Source: Prevotellaceae bacterium UBA1075 (GTDB lineage Bacteria > Bacteroidota > Bacteroidia > Bacteroidales > Bacteroidaceae). From it: DNA of 27,354 nt. The notes beneath the pieces were generated by a model. It was given only the letters and a program-made list of their open reading frames with translations, did no database searches and was not told the DNA's origin. The position numbers and the translations under genes were made by a program. This document shows positions 14,761-23,067 of the stretch, one piece after another (position 1 is the stretch's first letter; every line of letters begins with the position of its first letter). The stretch lies in assembly GCA_002316015.1 (NCBI GenBank), contig DCCS01000041.1, positions 1-27,354 on the forward strand. Direction: 5' to 3'.

Positions 14761-16818
14761 ATGGCACACGAAACATTTTCCCAGGACACGAGGCACGGGG
14801 GGCACTCTGTACAGGACGGCTGCGGTCACGGGGCGGAGCCGCGAGAGCGCGGCCGCCACGGGCAAGAGCCCGGCAGTGACTGCCACCAGTGCCCGCTGCA
14901 TCACCAGCATCACGGGGAGGAAAAGGAGGAGAGCCCCCGCAGGCAGGTGCTGCTCATCGCCCTCACCGTGCTCATGCTCATTGCGGCACGCTGGGTGGAA
15001 CTGCATTGCGCACTGTCCACCTGGCAGCTGCTCATTATATATATGGTGCCCTATCTGACCATAGGGCATGGCACGCTGCGCGAGGCAGGCGAGGGCATCA
15101 TGCGTGGTGACGTGTTCAACGAGAACCTGCTCATGACCGTCGCCACGCTGGGCGCGCTTGCCATTGGGTTCCTTCCCGGGGCCGAGACGGAGTTCACCGA
15201 GGCCGTGTTTGTCATGCTCTTCTTCCAGGTGGGCGAACTCTTCGAGCACTATGCCGAGGGGCAGAGCCGCCGCAGCATCAGCCATCTGATGAACCTGCGC
15301 CCCGATATGGCACGCGTGGCGCGTGGCGGGAAAGTCCTGGAGGTGCCGCCCCAGGAAGTGGCCGTGGGCGAGACCATCCTGGTGCAGCCCGGCGAGAAGG
15401 TTCCCCTGGATGGGGTCGTGATCGACGGGGTCTCCTCGCTCGACACGGTGGCGCTTACCGGGGAGAGTCTGCCACGCGATGTGCGGGCGGGCGACGAGGT
15501 GGTGTCGGGCTGTGTGAACCTGAGCGGAGTGCTGAGGATAGAGACCACGCGCACCTATGGCGACAGCACCGTGAGCCAGATCATACGCATGGTGGAGGGC
15601 GAGGACGGGCGCAAGTCGCGCAGTGAGGCGTTCATCACACGCTTTGCCCGCGTTTACACGCCTGTGGTGGTGCTGGCAGCCTTGGCTCTTGCGGTTCTTC
15701 CGCCCCTGTTTGCGGACGTGCCCTACCTGTCGGCCTTCCCCACCTGGCTCTACCGCGCGCTCGTCTTCCTGGTGGTGTCCTGCCCGTGCGCCCTGGTCAT
15801 CAGCATCCCCCTCACCTTCTTTGGGGGCATAGGCGGCGCCTCGCGCTGCGGCATCCTCATCAAGGGCAGCGGAGCCGTGGATGGGCTGGCGCGGATAAGT
15901 GTCGTGGTGTTTGACAAGACCGGCACGCTCACCGAGGGGAAATTCTCGGTGGTGGCCGTGCACCCCGACAAGACCGGCGCGCGGCAGCTCCTGCACATGG
16001 CGGCGCATGTGGAGCACTTCAGCACCCATCCCATAGCGTCGGCCCTGCGTGACGCTTTCCCCCAGGAGGCTACTGACGGCTGTCACATAAGCCAGGTGCA
16101 GGAAGTAGCCGGCGAGGGCGTGCAGGCTGTGGTGGAAGGCCACAGGGTGTGTGTGGGCAATGTCAGGATGATGGAGCGGATGGGCATACAGTGGCATCCG
16201 TGCCGTCTTGTGGGTACCATCATCCATGTGGCCATTGACGGGGAATATGCCGGGCATGTCGTCATCAGCGACCAGGTGAAGGAGGGCAGTGCCCAGGCTG
16301 TGGCCGGCCTGAAGTCCCTGGGCGTGTCGCGTGTCGTGATGCTTACGGGCGACCGCCGCGACGTGGCTGGCGACGTGGCATCCAGGCTGGGCATCGTGGA
16401 GTACCATGCCGAGTTGCTCCCGGCCGACAAGGTGAGGTGCATGGAACAGCTGCTCGGCAGCATGAAGGCGGGCGAGGCCCTGGCCTTTGTGGGCGACGGG
16501 ATCAATGACGCGCCTGTGCTGAAGCGCGCGGATGTGGGCATCGCCATGGGCGCGAAGGGCAGCGACGCGGCCATCGAGGCCGCCGATGTGGTGCTCATGG
16601 ACGACAAGCCGCAGAAGGTGGCACTGGCCATCCGCCTGGCACGGCGCACCCGGGGCATCGCCCGTCAGAACATCGTCTTTGCCATCGGCGTGAAGGTGGC
16701 CGTCCTGCTGCTGGCATCCGTGGGTCTTGGGAGCATGGGGCTGGCTGTCTTCGGTGATGTGGGCGTGACGGTGCTGGCCGTGCTCAATGCCACACGGGCC
16801 TTGCGCGGCAAGGCATGA
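14761..16818 (+). CDS. zntA: P1B-type heavy-metal ATPase (Zn/Cd exporter)
   Basis: ATP-driven efflux pump in the inner membrane, most likely for Zn(II), Cd(II) and Pb(II). The 685-residue protein has an N-terminal ~60-residue tail rich in His and Cys (DGCGHG, CHQC, HHQHHG) in place of a folded heavy-metal domain. Then come membrane helices, the actuator motif TGES (233-236), the transport motif CPC at 341-343 followed by ALVISIPL, the phosphorylated Asp385 in DKTGT, His423-Pro424 of the nucleotide domain, and GDGINDAP (578-585). CPC with SIPL and the final-helix GDVGVTVLAVLNATR fit the ZntA/CadA subgroup rather than copper pumps. The gene is monocistronic and converges on the LRR gene. Its last ~70 bases recur at 22790. 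Confidence 0.92.
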   Translation: MAHETFSQDTRHGGHSVQDGCGHGAEPRERGRHGQEPGSDCHQCPLHHQHHGEEKEESPRRQVLLIALTVLMLIAARWVELHCALSTWQLLIIYMVPYLTIGHGTLREAGEGIMRGDVFNENLLMTVATLGALAIGFLPGAETEFTEAVFVMLFFQVGELFEHYAEGQSRRSISHLMNLRPDMARVARGGKVLEVPPQEVAVGETILVQPGEKVPLDGVVIDGVSSLDTVALTGESLPRDVRAGDEVVSGCVNLSGVLRIETTRTYGDSTVSQIIRMVEGEDGRKSRSEAFITRFARVYTPVVVLAALALAVLPPLFADVPYLSAFPTWLYRALVFLVVSCPCALVISIPLTFFGGIGGASRCGILIKGSGAVDGLARISVVVFDKTGTLTEGKFSVVAVHPDKTGARQLLHMAAHVEHFSTHPIASALRDAFPQEATDGCHISQVQEVAGEGVQAVVEGHRVCVGNVRMMERMGIQWHPCRLVGTIIHVAIDGEYAGHVVISDQVKEGSAQAVAGLKSLGVSRVVMLTGDRRDVAGDVASRLGIVEYHAELLPADKVRCMEQLLGSMKAGEALAFVGDGINDAPVLKRADVGIAMGAKGSDAAIEAADVVLMDDKPQKVALAIRLARRTRGIARQNIVFAIGVKVAVLLLASVGLGSMGLAVFGDVGVTVLAVLNATRALRGKA

Positions 16819-16985
16819 GCCAGGGGCTGGCGCGGCTGCCGAGGCGCATGCCGCTGTGGCGGGGACAGCCTGTGGCGGGGCGATGAATACAGAGGAGGCA
16901 GGTACCCATGATGCGGGTGCCTGCCTCCTTTGCTTGTGTTGTTGGTCTGTCGGGGGAGTGCTCAGCGCAGCACTTTCCTGCCGTT
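16731..16985. repeat. Duplicated segment, copy A (zntA end, terminator, LRR gene end)
   Basis: This 255-bp stretch aligns with 22790-23040 in the same orientation. The first ~70 bases, the zntA 3' end, differ at only a handful of positions. The noncoding part is roughly two-thirds identical by eye and includes the hairpin and the last codons of the LRR gene. Because it holds the intact gene ends, this is the likely source copy. Confidence 0.85.
16893..16929. terminator. Bidirectional terminator between zntA and the LRR gene
   Basis: AGGAGGCAGGTACCC (16893-16907) pairs with GGGTGCCTGCCTCCT (16915-16929), with one G-T wobble and the 7-nt loop ATGATGC. TTTG follows on the plus strand. The hairpin sits between two convergent stop codons and can serve both. 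Confidence 0.8.
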
Positions 16986-19232
16986 GCGGATGTAGATGCC
17001 GTGACCTGCGGGGGTGCTGACGCGCTGGCCGCCCAGGGTGTAGAGCGCGTCCTGGCCTGCGCTGCCCTGTGCCCCGGCCGCATGGATGCCTGTGGGTGTG
17101 GAGCCTGCATAGGGCTTCATCGTGCTTGGGTCACCATTGAGGTCGTAGGCAGTCCAGTTGCGGGCCTTGGCAGCAGCCACATCGCTGGTGGTGCACACGT
17201 TGTGCTCCTGGAGCTGTCCATCATTGCCGGTGAAGGTGTTGTCCACCACGATGAACATGCCGGCAGAGGTTGCGGTGCGTGAGGGCAGCGAGTTGACCAG
17301 CGCGGTCATGTGCGCGCCCTGTATGCTGTTGCCATAGCAGTTGAGGTAGTCAAGCGATGTGGACGAGAGGTCGAGTGCGGTGAGCTCGTTGATCTCGCAG
17401 CTCAGCAACTCCAGTTTGCTGTTCTGTGCCAGGTTGAGCTCCTTGATGTAGTTGAGCCCGCAGTTGAGCTCGGTGAGGTTGGGCAGGTGGCTCACATCCA
17501 GGGCGGTGAGGAAGGAGTAGATGGCGGTGAGCTTCTTGATGTCCCCATAGATGCGTGCCGTGGGGGAAGTCAGCTTGATGATGAGTCCCTGGCCGTTCCA
17601 TGAGACAATCTCGGCACCCTTGAGCACAGGCACCTCGGCAGGGTTGCACATCTCCACGTTGAAGGACACCGAGCCCGTCTCCTGGCGCGTGAACTCCACG
17701 TACTGCTCGGGCAGCTGGTCGTCAGAGCCGTCAAAGGACTTGCCAAATCCCCAGTAGCCACCGTTGACATAGTCCTTCACGCTCCATCCCTTGCCCTTGG
17801 CCACCGATGCGTCGTCGGTAGTGCACTCGTTGCCCTCGGGCGTGTCGGCAGGTGCCTGCGAGTCGATGATGAACAGGTAGGGGCTGTTTGTGAGGCTGGG
17901 CAGGGACTTCACGAATATCGACATGTACAGCCCCCTGATGCAGTTGCGGTAGCAGTCGATGCGCTGCAGGGACGTGCAGCCAGCCACGGTGAGGGCTGTG
18001 AGCCTGTTCTGCTGGCACTTGAGGTTCTGCAGGCTCTCGATGCTGTCGAGGGCCAGTGTCTCTATCTGGTTGCAGGAGCAGTCCAGGTCGGTGAGCAGGG
18101 GCTTGTCGCCTGCGAATGTGAGTGCGGTGAGGTCGTTGCCGCTGCAGGTGAGCTTGGTCACGTCGCCGCGTATGACCACGGTTTGCCCGGTGAGCGTGAA
18201 GGTCTGCTTGCCCGAATAGGGAGCCTTCTCGGCCACGCCCTCAAGGTCCAGGTCGCGTCCGCCCGCGCTGATGTCCAGTGTGATGGTCTGCCCTGCCTCG
18301 CGTGTGGTGGTGAGCGTGATGGTGCGGTTGCCATAGTCGGGGGTGTAGTCGAGCCCGTAGTAGAAGGTGCCCGTCATGCTTCCCGTGTCGATGCCGCCTG
18401 CCCAGTCGCATGTGATCCAGTTGCGCTGTCCTGCCGCTGCCATGTGCTTCATGTAGCAGGCATTTCCCTCGTTCTCGTCGCGTGTGTCCACGATGTAGAT
18501 GATGCCTTGCGAAGCGTTCTCGTTATCGGGCAGCGAGGCAATGAGGTCGGTCATTCCATCGGTAATCTTGTTGCTGTACACCTTTACCCAGTTGAGCTTG
18601 GGGTTGTGGCTGAAGTCCACCGTGGCAAGTTGGTTGCACCCGGCATAGAAGTCGGTGAGGGCGGGCAGTTGTGCGAGGTCAACGGCTGTGAGGCTGTTGC
18701 TGCCGCAGTCCACCTTGGTGAGTTCGCTGTTGGCTTGCCCAAAGGTGAGGGCTGTGAGCTTGTTGCCGGCGCAGTTCAGCTGCCACAGCTTGCTGTTGGC
18801 ACTCACATCCAGCGTGGTGAGTTGGTTGGCGTGGCAGTCCAGTGTGTTGAGCTCGGCACAGTGTGCCAGGTCCAGTGTGGCAATGCTGTTGTTGTAGCAG
18901 CGCAGTATCTGCAGTTCGGTGGCCTTGGTCACGTCCAGGGCTGTGAGCTTGCATCCGTAGCACTCAAGCTCTTCCAGTTTCTTTCCCGAGATGATGATGT
19001 CCTGTGTGGGGTCCACCACCTCGTATTCCCCATAATAGACACCCTTCTTCACGCCGCCGCTTATGGTGGCGTCACTGGTGTAGTTGAGCTGGATGCGCAG
19101 TTGCTCGCCAATGGCGGCGGAGGTGCGCATGCGGATTTCCGACTGGGCATGGGCTGCTGTCACGCCTGCGACGCATTGCAGGATGAAGCACAGGAGCCAT
19201 GCCATTCTGGCACGAAAGGTAATTCTTCTCAT
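16962..19232 (-). CDS. Secreted three-module leucine-rich-repeat protein
   Basis: A 756-residue secreted protein with a signal peptide (MRRITFRARMAWLLCF, cut after AHAQ). It consists of three related modules. Each has a beta-rich lead segment, a run of 21-22-residue repeats of the type LTxLDCSxNxLTALDVS, and a closing cap of the pattern I(I/V)D-x(n)-E-x-N-x-C-x(n)-A-x(n)-W. The caps are at about 242-277, 452-485 and 658-695. The C-terminal 28 residues (ALYTLGGQRV to NGRKVLR) resemble the sorting tails of Bacteroidota surface proteins. It probably acts on the cell surface in binding or adhesion; the ligand is unknown. The ATG at 19232 was chosen because the frame's upstream start at 19301 lies before the predicted transcription start. 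Confidence 0.85.
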   Translation of the reverse strand: MRRITFRARMAWLLCFILQCVAGVTAAHAQSEIRMRTSAAIGEQLRIQLNYTSDATISGGVKKGVYYGEYEVVDPTQDIIISGKKLEELECYGCKLTALDVTKATELQILRCYNNSIATLDLAHCAELNTLDCHANQLTTLDVSANSKLWQLNCAGNKLTALTFGQANSELTKVDCGSNSLTAVDLAQLPALTDFYAGCNQLATVDFSHNPKLNWVKVYSNKITDGMTDLIASLPDNENASQGIIYIVDTRDENEGNACYMKHMAAAGQRNWITCDWAGGIDTGSMTGTFYYGLDYTPDYGNRTITLTTTREAGQTITLDISAGGRDLDLEGVAEKAPYSGKQTFTLTGQTVVIRGDVTKLTCSGNDLTALTFAGDKPLLTDLDCSCNQIETLALDSIESLQNLKCQQNRLTALTVAGCTSLQRIDCYRNCIRGLYMSIFVKSLPSLTNSPYLFIIDSQAPADTPEGNECTTDDASVAKGKGWSVKDYVNGGYWGFGKSFDGSDDQLPEQYVEFTRQETGSVSFNVEMCNPAEVPVLKGAEIVSWNGQGLIIKLTSPTARIYGDIKKLTAIYSFLTALDVSHLPNLTELNCGLNYIKELNLAQNSKLELLSCEINELTALDLSSTSLDYLNCYGNSIQGAHMTALVNSLPSRTATSAGMFIVVDNTFTGNDGQLQEHNVCTTSDVAAAKARNWTAYDLNGDPSTMKPYAGSTPTGIHAAGAQGSAGQDALYTLGGQRVSTPAGHGIYIRNGRKVLR

Positions 19233-19267
19233 AGGCAAACGTATATTTAAAGAGGTCTTTTCGCTTG

Positions 19268-19275
19268 CAAAAATA
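19268..19275 (-). promoter_or_regulatory. Promoter -7 box of the LRR gene
   Basis: On the minus strand this reads TATTTTTG, matching TAnnTTTG. Transcription from about 19264 gives a 32-nt leader to the ATG at 19232. No clear -33 TTTG is present. Confidence 0.6.
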
Positions 19276-19444
19276 CGCCGAAATGAGAGAATACCCATCA
19301 TTTTGCTCTGTATAGTTTTTGCTGTTGGCCGATGGGGGCTGCTACTCCTTATATATTACCCCGCACCGGCTTGCCTGGTTGTCCCGCATCGGCCCTCAGT
19401 CTGCAGTGCCAGGATGGGGGCATGTGGCGGGATGCCAGGTCGGG

Positions 19445-21175
19445 TCACACCTTGGAGGCGATGTGCCTGCGGTAGATGTCCAGGTGGGCGGTGTCCAGGA
19501 GGTCGCTGATGTGCCTCATGCGCTGCTGCTGGGTGACCTGGTCGCTGTCCTGCGCATTGTCCTCCCTGATGCGCATGCTTCCGCAGCCGGTGACGGGGAG
19601 GTACTCATACCAGATGACGGGCACCTGGTGCATCCTGCCGTCGCCGCCAAACTTGCTTATGTAGGATATTCTCTGCTCCGAGCGGAAGCCGTGGGCATGC
19701 ACAGTGATGACCGACTCGTCACCCTCCTGCCGCTGCTGCTCCGTCTTGAGGATGCAGTTGGTCACGCACTGGGGGTGCTTGAAGCGGTCTTGTCCCCAGA
19801 AGTTGGCCAGTGCCTCGTGCTCCCAGTATGCGCTGCGGCGAGGCATGTCGCAGCCATAGATGTCCTGCGGTGGGCGTATCTGCTGGTACATGGGCACGCA
19901 CAGCAGGGGTGCCAGACTGAAGTAGATGGCACGGAAGTAGGCGGCGTTGGTGGTGAGGAACTCCCTCTCGGCCACATCGTAGTCGAAGTGCAGGTATCGC
20001 CCGGGGTTCATGTCGAGGTCTATCGACTGCAGATGCTCGGGGATGATGGTGTTGACCATGTGGTTCTTGTCGAAGTCGAAGTCATCGCCGTAGCCGGCAT
20101 CCTGGTCCTGCAGGAGCCGCATCATGCTGTTCTGGGCAAGGGGTGTGAAGAGCAGGGCAAACTGCTGGTTGCTGTTGCGGTTGCTGGTGTCGAAGGCCAC
20201 CTCAAACTCCTCGTTGGTCATCATGGCGAAGTCCCTGCCGCTCAGGTCGCGTGCCTTTCTCCTCAGCGAGTGCCGCTTCCAGCGGAAGGAGAGCGAGCCC
20301 TCCTTGCTGGCCAGCCCGCTCTGCTTGCGGTAGAATGTCAGGTCGGGGGCGGCGGTGTTGCCGTAGATGAGGCGTGTCTTCTCGTAATACTCGGGGTAGG
20401 GGGCCGTGATGGTGGCGGTGAGCGTCTGCGAGTGGTGCACGGTGTGAACCTTCCCGTCCGACCCTCGCTCCTGCGTGGTCCAGTGGATGGTCTTGTGTCC
20501 CACATACGTCTTGGTGCCCATCACCATCTTGCGGGTGCGGCACAGGACAAACGGGTTGCCGTTGATGAGGCCCGAGTGGGAGTAGATGACCGACCGCTCC
20601 TTGTTGAACGACTCGTCCCATCCATACACCTCCTTCAGGTCGGCCAGCCGCTGGGTGGTGAAGTAGGGGTCAAACTCCAGGCGCGGCACAGTCTGGCTCA
20701 TCATGCGTGTGAGCACGTCCCAGTCGTAAAGGCGGTTGAGCGGTGCCATCTGCTTCCAGGCTTCGTCGCGGTAGCCATCGGCTTTCTGCTGTAGCCGGTC
20801 GCGCTCGCCCTTCAGCCGCTTGAGGCGCGGATGCACCAGGATGAAGAGCAGCGCCAGTGCCAGCAGCACTCCGCCCGCTATGGCGATGACCGCTTCGGTG
20901 GGCAGCTCGGCGTACATGAGCAGGGCACACAGGACACCGCCCGCCACCAGCAGCCACAGCACCACGCACAGGGCGGTGGCCCAGCCGATGCTTGACTTTA
21001 TCGAGTGCAAGGCTTTCTCTGCCTCATACAGGCACTTGCAGGTGACGTGGTTGGCCTCCACGTCCACCCTGGCCTCGGCCGCGAGTGCGGCGAATGTGTC
21101 CCTTGCGACCTGCTGGAAGCGGTCGCGGAACACGCTCACATACTCCTCCAGCGGGTCGTAGATGTCCTCTGCCAT
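19445..21175 (-). CDS. LemA-linked membrane protein of unknown function
   Basis: I do not recognise a named family. The 576-residue product has an N-terminal helical segment (about 1-60) with a possible coiled coil. Two membrane helices follow at about 63-88 and 94-114, then a charged helix (HPRLKRLKGERDRLQQKADG) and a large soluble C-terminal domain of about 430 residues with many aromatic residues. There is no signal peptide, catalytic signature or repeat. It begins 10 bp after the lemA stop codon on the same strand, so the two are almost certainly co-transcribed and probably act together at the membrane. The N-terminal topology cannot be fixed from sequence alone. Confidence 0.75.
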   Translation of the reverse strand: MAEDIYDPLEEYVSVFRDRFQQVARDTFAALAAEARVDVEANHVTCKCLYEAEKALHSIKSSIGWATALCVVLWLLVAGGVLCALLMYAELPTEAVIAIAGGVLLALALLFILVHPRLKRLKGERDRLQQKADGYRDEAWKQMAPLNRLYDWDVLTRMMSQTVPRLEFDPYFTTQRLADLKEVYGWDESFNKERSVIYSHSGLINGNPFVLCRTRKMVMGTKTYVGHKTIHWTTQERGSDGKVHTVHHSQTLTATITAPYPEYYEKTRLIYGNTAAPDLTFYRKQSGLASKEGSLSFRWKRHSLRRKARDLSGRDFAMMTNEEFEVAFDTSNRNSNQQFALLFTPLAQNSMMRLLQDQDAGYGDDFDFDKNHMVNTIIPEHLQSIDLDMNPGRYLHFDYDVAEREFLTTNAAYFRAIYFSLAPLLCVPMYQQIRPPQDIYGCDMPRRSAYWEHEALANFWGQDRFKHPQCVTNCILKTEQQRQEGDESVITVHAHGFRSEQRISYISKFGGDGRMHQVPVIWYEYLPVTGCGSMRIREDNAQDSDQVTQQQRMRHISDLLDTAHLDIYRRHIASKV

Positions 21176-21185
21176 ACCGATGCGC

Positions 21186-21935
21186 TCAGAAGAACTTGCC
21201 CCTTGCGGCCTCGCGTGTCTCGGCCGACGCGGTGAAGGGGATGCGTGTGGTGTAGCCCTGCCTGGCGGCCACTATCATCTTGGTGGGCCAGGAGGACAGG
21301 TCGGTGTTCCACTGTGTCACGCGGCTGTTGTACACGGAGCGGGCGGCGGTGATCTCGCGTTGCAGATAGTTGTTTTGCTGCATGGCGTCGGCGATGGTCT
21401 GGTGTGCCTTCAGTTCGGGGTAGGCTTCCACCTGTGGGAAGAGCCGTCCGCACGCCGCATTCAGCTGGCTGTTCACGTCGCTGCGGTTCTGCTCGTCAAT
21501 CTTCCCGCTGCGCAGGGCGGCCACGGCAGTCATCACCTCCTTGTCCAGGCTCACGGCCTTCTCCACCAGCCCCGCCACGTTCTGCAGTATCTGCACACGC
21601 TGCTCCAGGTAGTTGTCGATGTTGGAAGCCTCGGCCTGTATGCGCTGCTCGAGCTTGAGGAAATAGTTGCGTGCCGAGATTTTCATGAAGATGAATATCA
21701 CGCCTGGCAGTACCCCGGCCGCGCATCCGGCGATGGCCACCAGCGCGGGGTTGGGCACGGACTGCCACGCGAGTGCCACATACACGAGCACCGCGATGGG
21801 AATCACGGTCCACAGCGCTATCTCAAACAGGGTGGACCTGAAGGTGATGGTGACTGGAAGCTGGCGGTCGATGACGTGCACGTCACGTCCTTGGTTGTTG
21901 ATGGGACCAGTGGTCTCGTCCAGAAGGTTGGCCAT
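21186..21935 (-). CDS. lemA: LemA family membrane protein
   Basis: A 249-residue LemA-type protein: two adjacent membrane helices near the N-terminus (about 37-85, LWTVIPIAVLVYVALAW and a second segment), then the long helical bundle with YLEQRVQILQNVAGLVEKA, FPQVEAYPELKAHQ and REITAARSVYNSRVTQWN. The YPEL and AARxxYN motifs are the family hallmark. The biochemical role of LemA proteins is not settled. The frame extends to an ATG at 21995, but those 20 codons (CAA, CTA, AAA, GAT) do not match the G/C-ending usage of the gene, so I place the start at 21935. It is first in an operon with the unknown membrane protein. Confidence 0.85.
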   Translation of the reverse strand: MANLLDETTGPINNQGRDVHVIDRQLPVTITFRSTLFEIALWTVIPIAVLVYVALAWQSVPNPALVAIAGCAAGVLPGVIFIFMKISARNYFLKLEQRIQAEASNIDNYLEQRVQILQNVAGLVEKAVSLDKEVMTAVAALRSGKIDEQNRSDVNSQLNAACGRLFPQVEAYPELKAHQTIADAMQQNNYLQREITAARSVYNSRVTQWNTDLSSWPTKMIVAARQGYTTRIPFTASAETREAARGKFF

Positions 21936-22030
21936 AGCGGAATCTTTTTGTAGTTGTTGTTTGTTGTCCTTGATGGGGAGGGCAGGGTCTGGCATGCGCC
22001 CGGCTTGCCAGCCAGCAGCCTGCCTCCTTG

Positions 22031-22061
22031 CAAATGTAGGATGATTTGGCCAATGCTCAAA
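22031..22061 (-). promoter_or_regulatory. Promoter of the lemA operon
   Basis: On the minus strand TTTG (22061-22058) is followed after 19 bp by TACATTTG (22038-22031), an exact match to the Bacteroidota consensus. Transcription should begin near 22027, leaving a leader of about 92 nt to the chosen ATG. Confidence 0.8.
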
Positions 22062-22234
22062 GGAAATCCCCGACTTTTAGGGGCGGCATGCCCAGGAGGG
22101 AGACACAAGGCATGGGGGTGGCTTCCAGTCATTTCCCCCAGTCCGCCCGCACAGCCTCCCCTGCCCGTTCACCCGTCAGGTGCCATTCCCCTGCTTGCCT
22201 GGCAGGCGTGGTGGGGCAGAGCCCGGGTAAACAG

Positions 22235-22261
22235 ATAGCCCAGGGGATTGCCCTGGGCTAT
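22235..22261. terminator. Hairpin terminator downstream of the plug-like gene
   Basis: ATAGCCCAGGG (22235-22245) and CCCTGGGCTAT (22251-22261) form a perfect 11-bp stem with the loop GATTG. It lies 57 bp past the stop codon of the minus-strand plug-like gene and upstream of the lemA promoter. Its stem resembles the hairpin within queG. Confidence 0.75.
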
Positions 22262-22318
22262 GACGCGGTGGACTCAAAGGTCGCCGGTGACAGGCAGGAG
22301 GCAACAAGTTCCCTGCGG

Positions 22319-22795
22319 CTACTTGGTGGTGATGACCACGATACACTTGGGAGCCTGCTTGGCATCCTTGGAGTACTTGATGTAGTCGGAGTCCTGCTTG
22401 TCCTTGATGACTTTCATGGAAGCAACCTTTGGCGACGGCAGTCCCTTGATGCTCGCATAGGGCACCGTCTTGCCATCGAGCACAAACAGCGTGACCTCGC
22501 TTGAGCCTACATGGATGCCCTCGGAGGTGGAGGTGGCCGCCTTGCCTTCGCCTGCTTCCACTCTCTCTTGCGTGCTGGTCACTTGCACCTTAGCGATTTC
22601 CTGGCCTTTCGTGCCGTATGCCGAGGTGATGATGACGTGGATGTTGTGCTCGGGCTCTATCGTGTAGTTTACGATAGTCTTGCCTCGGGGTTGCGAGCCA
22701 TCGAAGTTCTCCACCTTCTTGCCGTCAATCACATAGGTGGCCTTGACGGGCTGCTGTGCGCTCGCGGCGGCAAAGACGAATGCTGCCATGAGCAT
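22319..22795 (-). CDS. Small secreted plug-like protein, 5' end disrupted
   Basis: From the ATG at 22795 the product is 158 residues. It opens with a hydrophobic stretch and AAASAQ, the end of a signal peptide, but lacks the positively charged first residues. The body has two similar segments, each starting with a VIDGK/VLDGK motif. The second (LFVLDGKTVPYASIKGLPSP to the C-terminal IVVITTK) resembles the plug domain of TonB-dependent receptors, which also occurs alone in small Bacteroidota proteins. The sequence upstream of 22789 is the duplicated zntA end, so the native start and promoter appear lost; no TAnnTTTG is visible nearby. It may be a silent, 5'-truncated gene. Its function is unknown. 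Confidence 0.65.
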   Translation of the reverse strand: MLMAAFVFAAASAQQPVKATYVIDGKKVENFDGSQPRGKTIVNYTIEPEHNIHVIITSAYGTKGQEIAKVQVTSTQERVEAGEGKAATSTSEGIHVGSSEVTLFVLDGKTVPYASIKGLPSPKVASMKVIKDKQDSDYIKYSKDAKQAPKCIVVITTK

Positions 22796-23040
22796 GGGGC
22801 TGGCGGTCTTCGGCGATGTGGGCGTGACGGTGCTGGCCGTGCCCAATGCCACACGGGCCTTACGGTGCAGGGGCTGAGTCCGGGTGGCGCGGGTGGCCGG
22901 GGGCATTCCGCTGTGGCGGTGACCACTTGTGACTGGATGGTGAAAATGGGGGGAGGCTGGCACCCATGACGCGGGTGCCTGCCTCCCCCGCTTGTGCCGG
23001 ATGTCTCTCCAGGGCGTGCCCGGCACGGCATTTCCCTGTT
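22790..23040. repeat. Duplicated segment, copy B
   Basis: Diverged copy of 16731-16985 lying between pabC and the plug-like gene. Its plus strand still encodes 25 of the last 28 ZntA residues recognisably (MGLAVFGDVGVTVLAV and onward). Next come the remnant intergenic region, the hairpin, and a remnant of the LRR gene end. The left boundary falls exactly in the signal peptide of the plug-like gene. Confidence 0.85.
22949..22989. terminator. Hairpin in copy B, downstream of pabC
   Basis: GGGGGAGGCTGGCACCC (22949-22965) pairs with 22973-22989 with a single mismatch and the 7-nt loop ATGACGC. It is the diverged twin of the zntA/LRR terminator. It now lies about 80 bp past the pabC stop codon, where it would stop transcription before the plug-like gene. 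Confidence 0.7.
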
Positions 23041-23067
23041 GGGTTCCCGGGGAATTGCGGGGCGGGT

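Noticed and set aside
22790..22880. Small plus-strand ORF encoding a ZntA-like C-terminal peptide
   Set aside because: It is a fragment of the duplicated zntA end with no promoter of its own and no reason to be a functional peptide.
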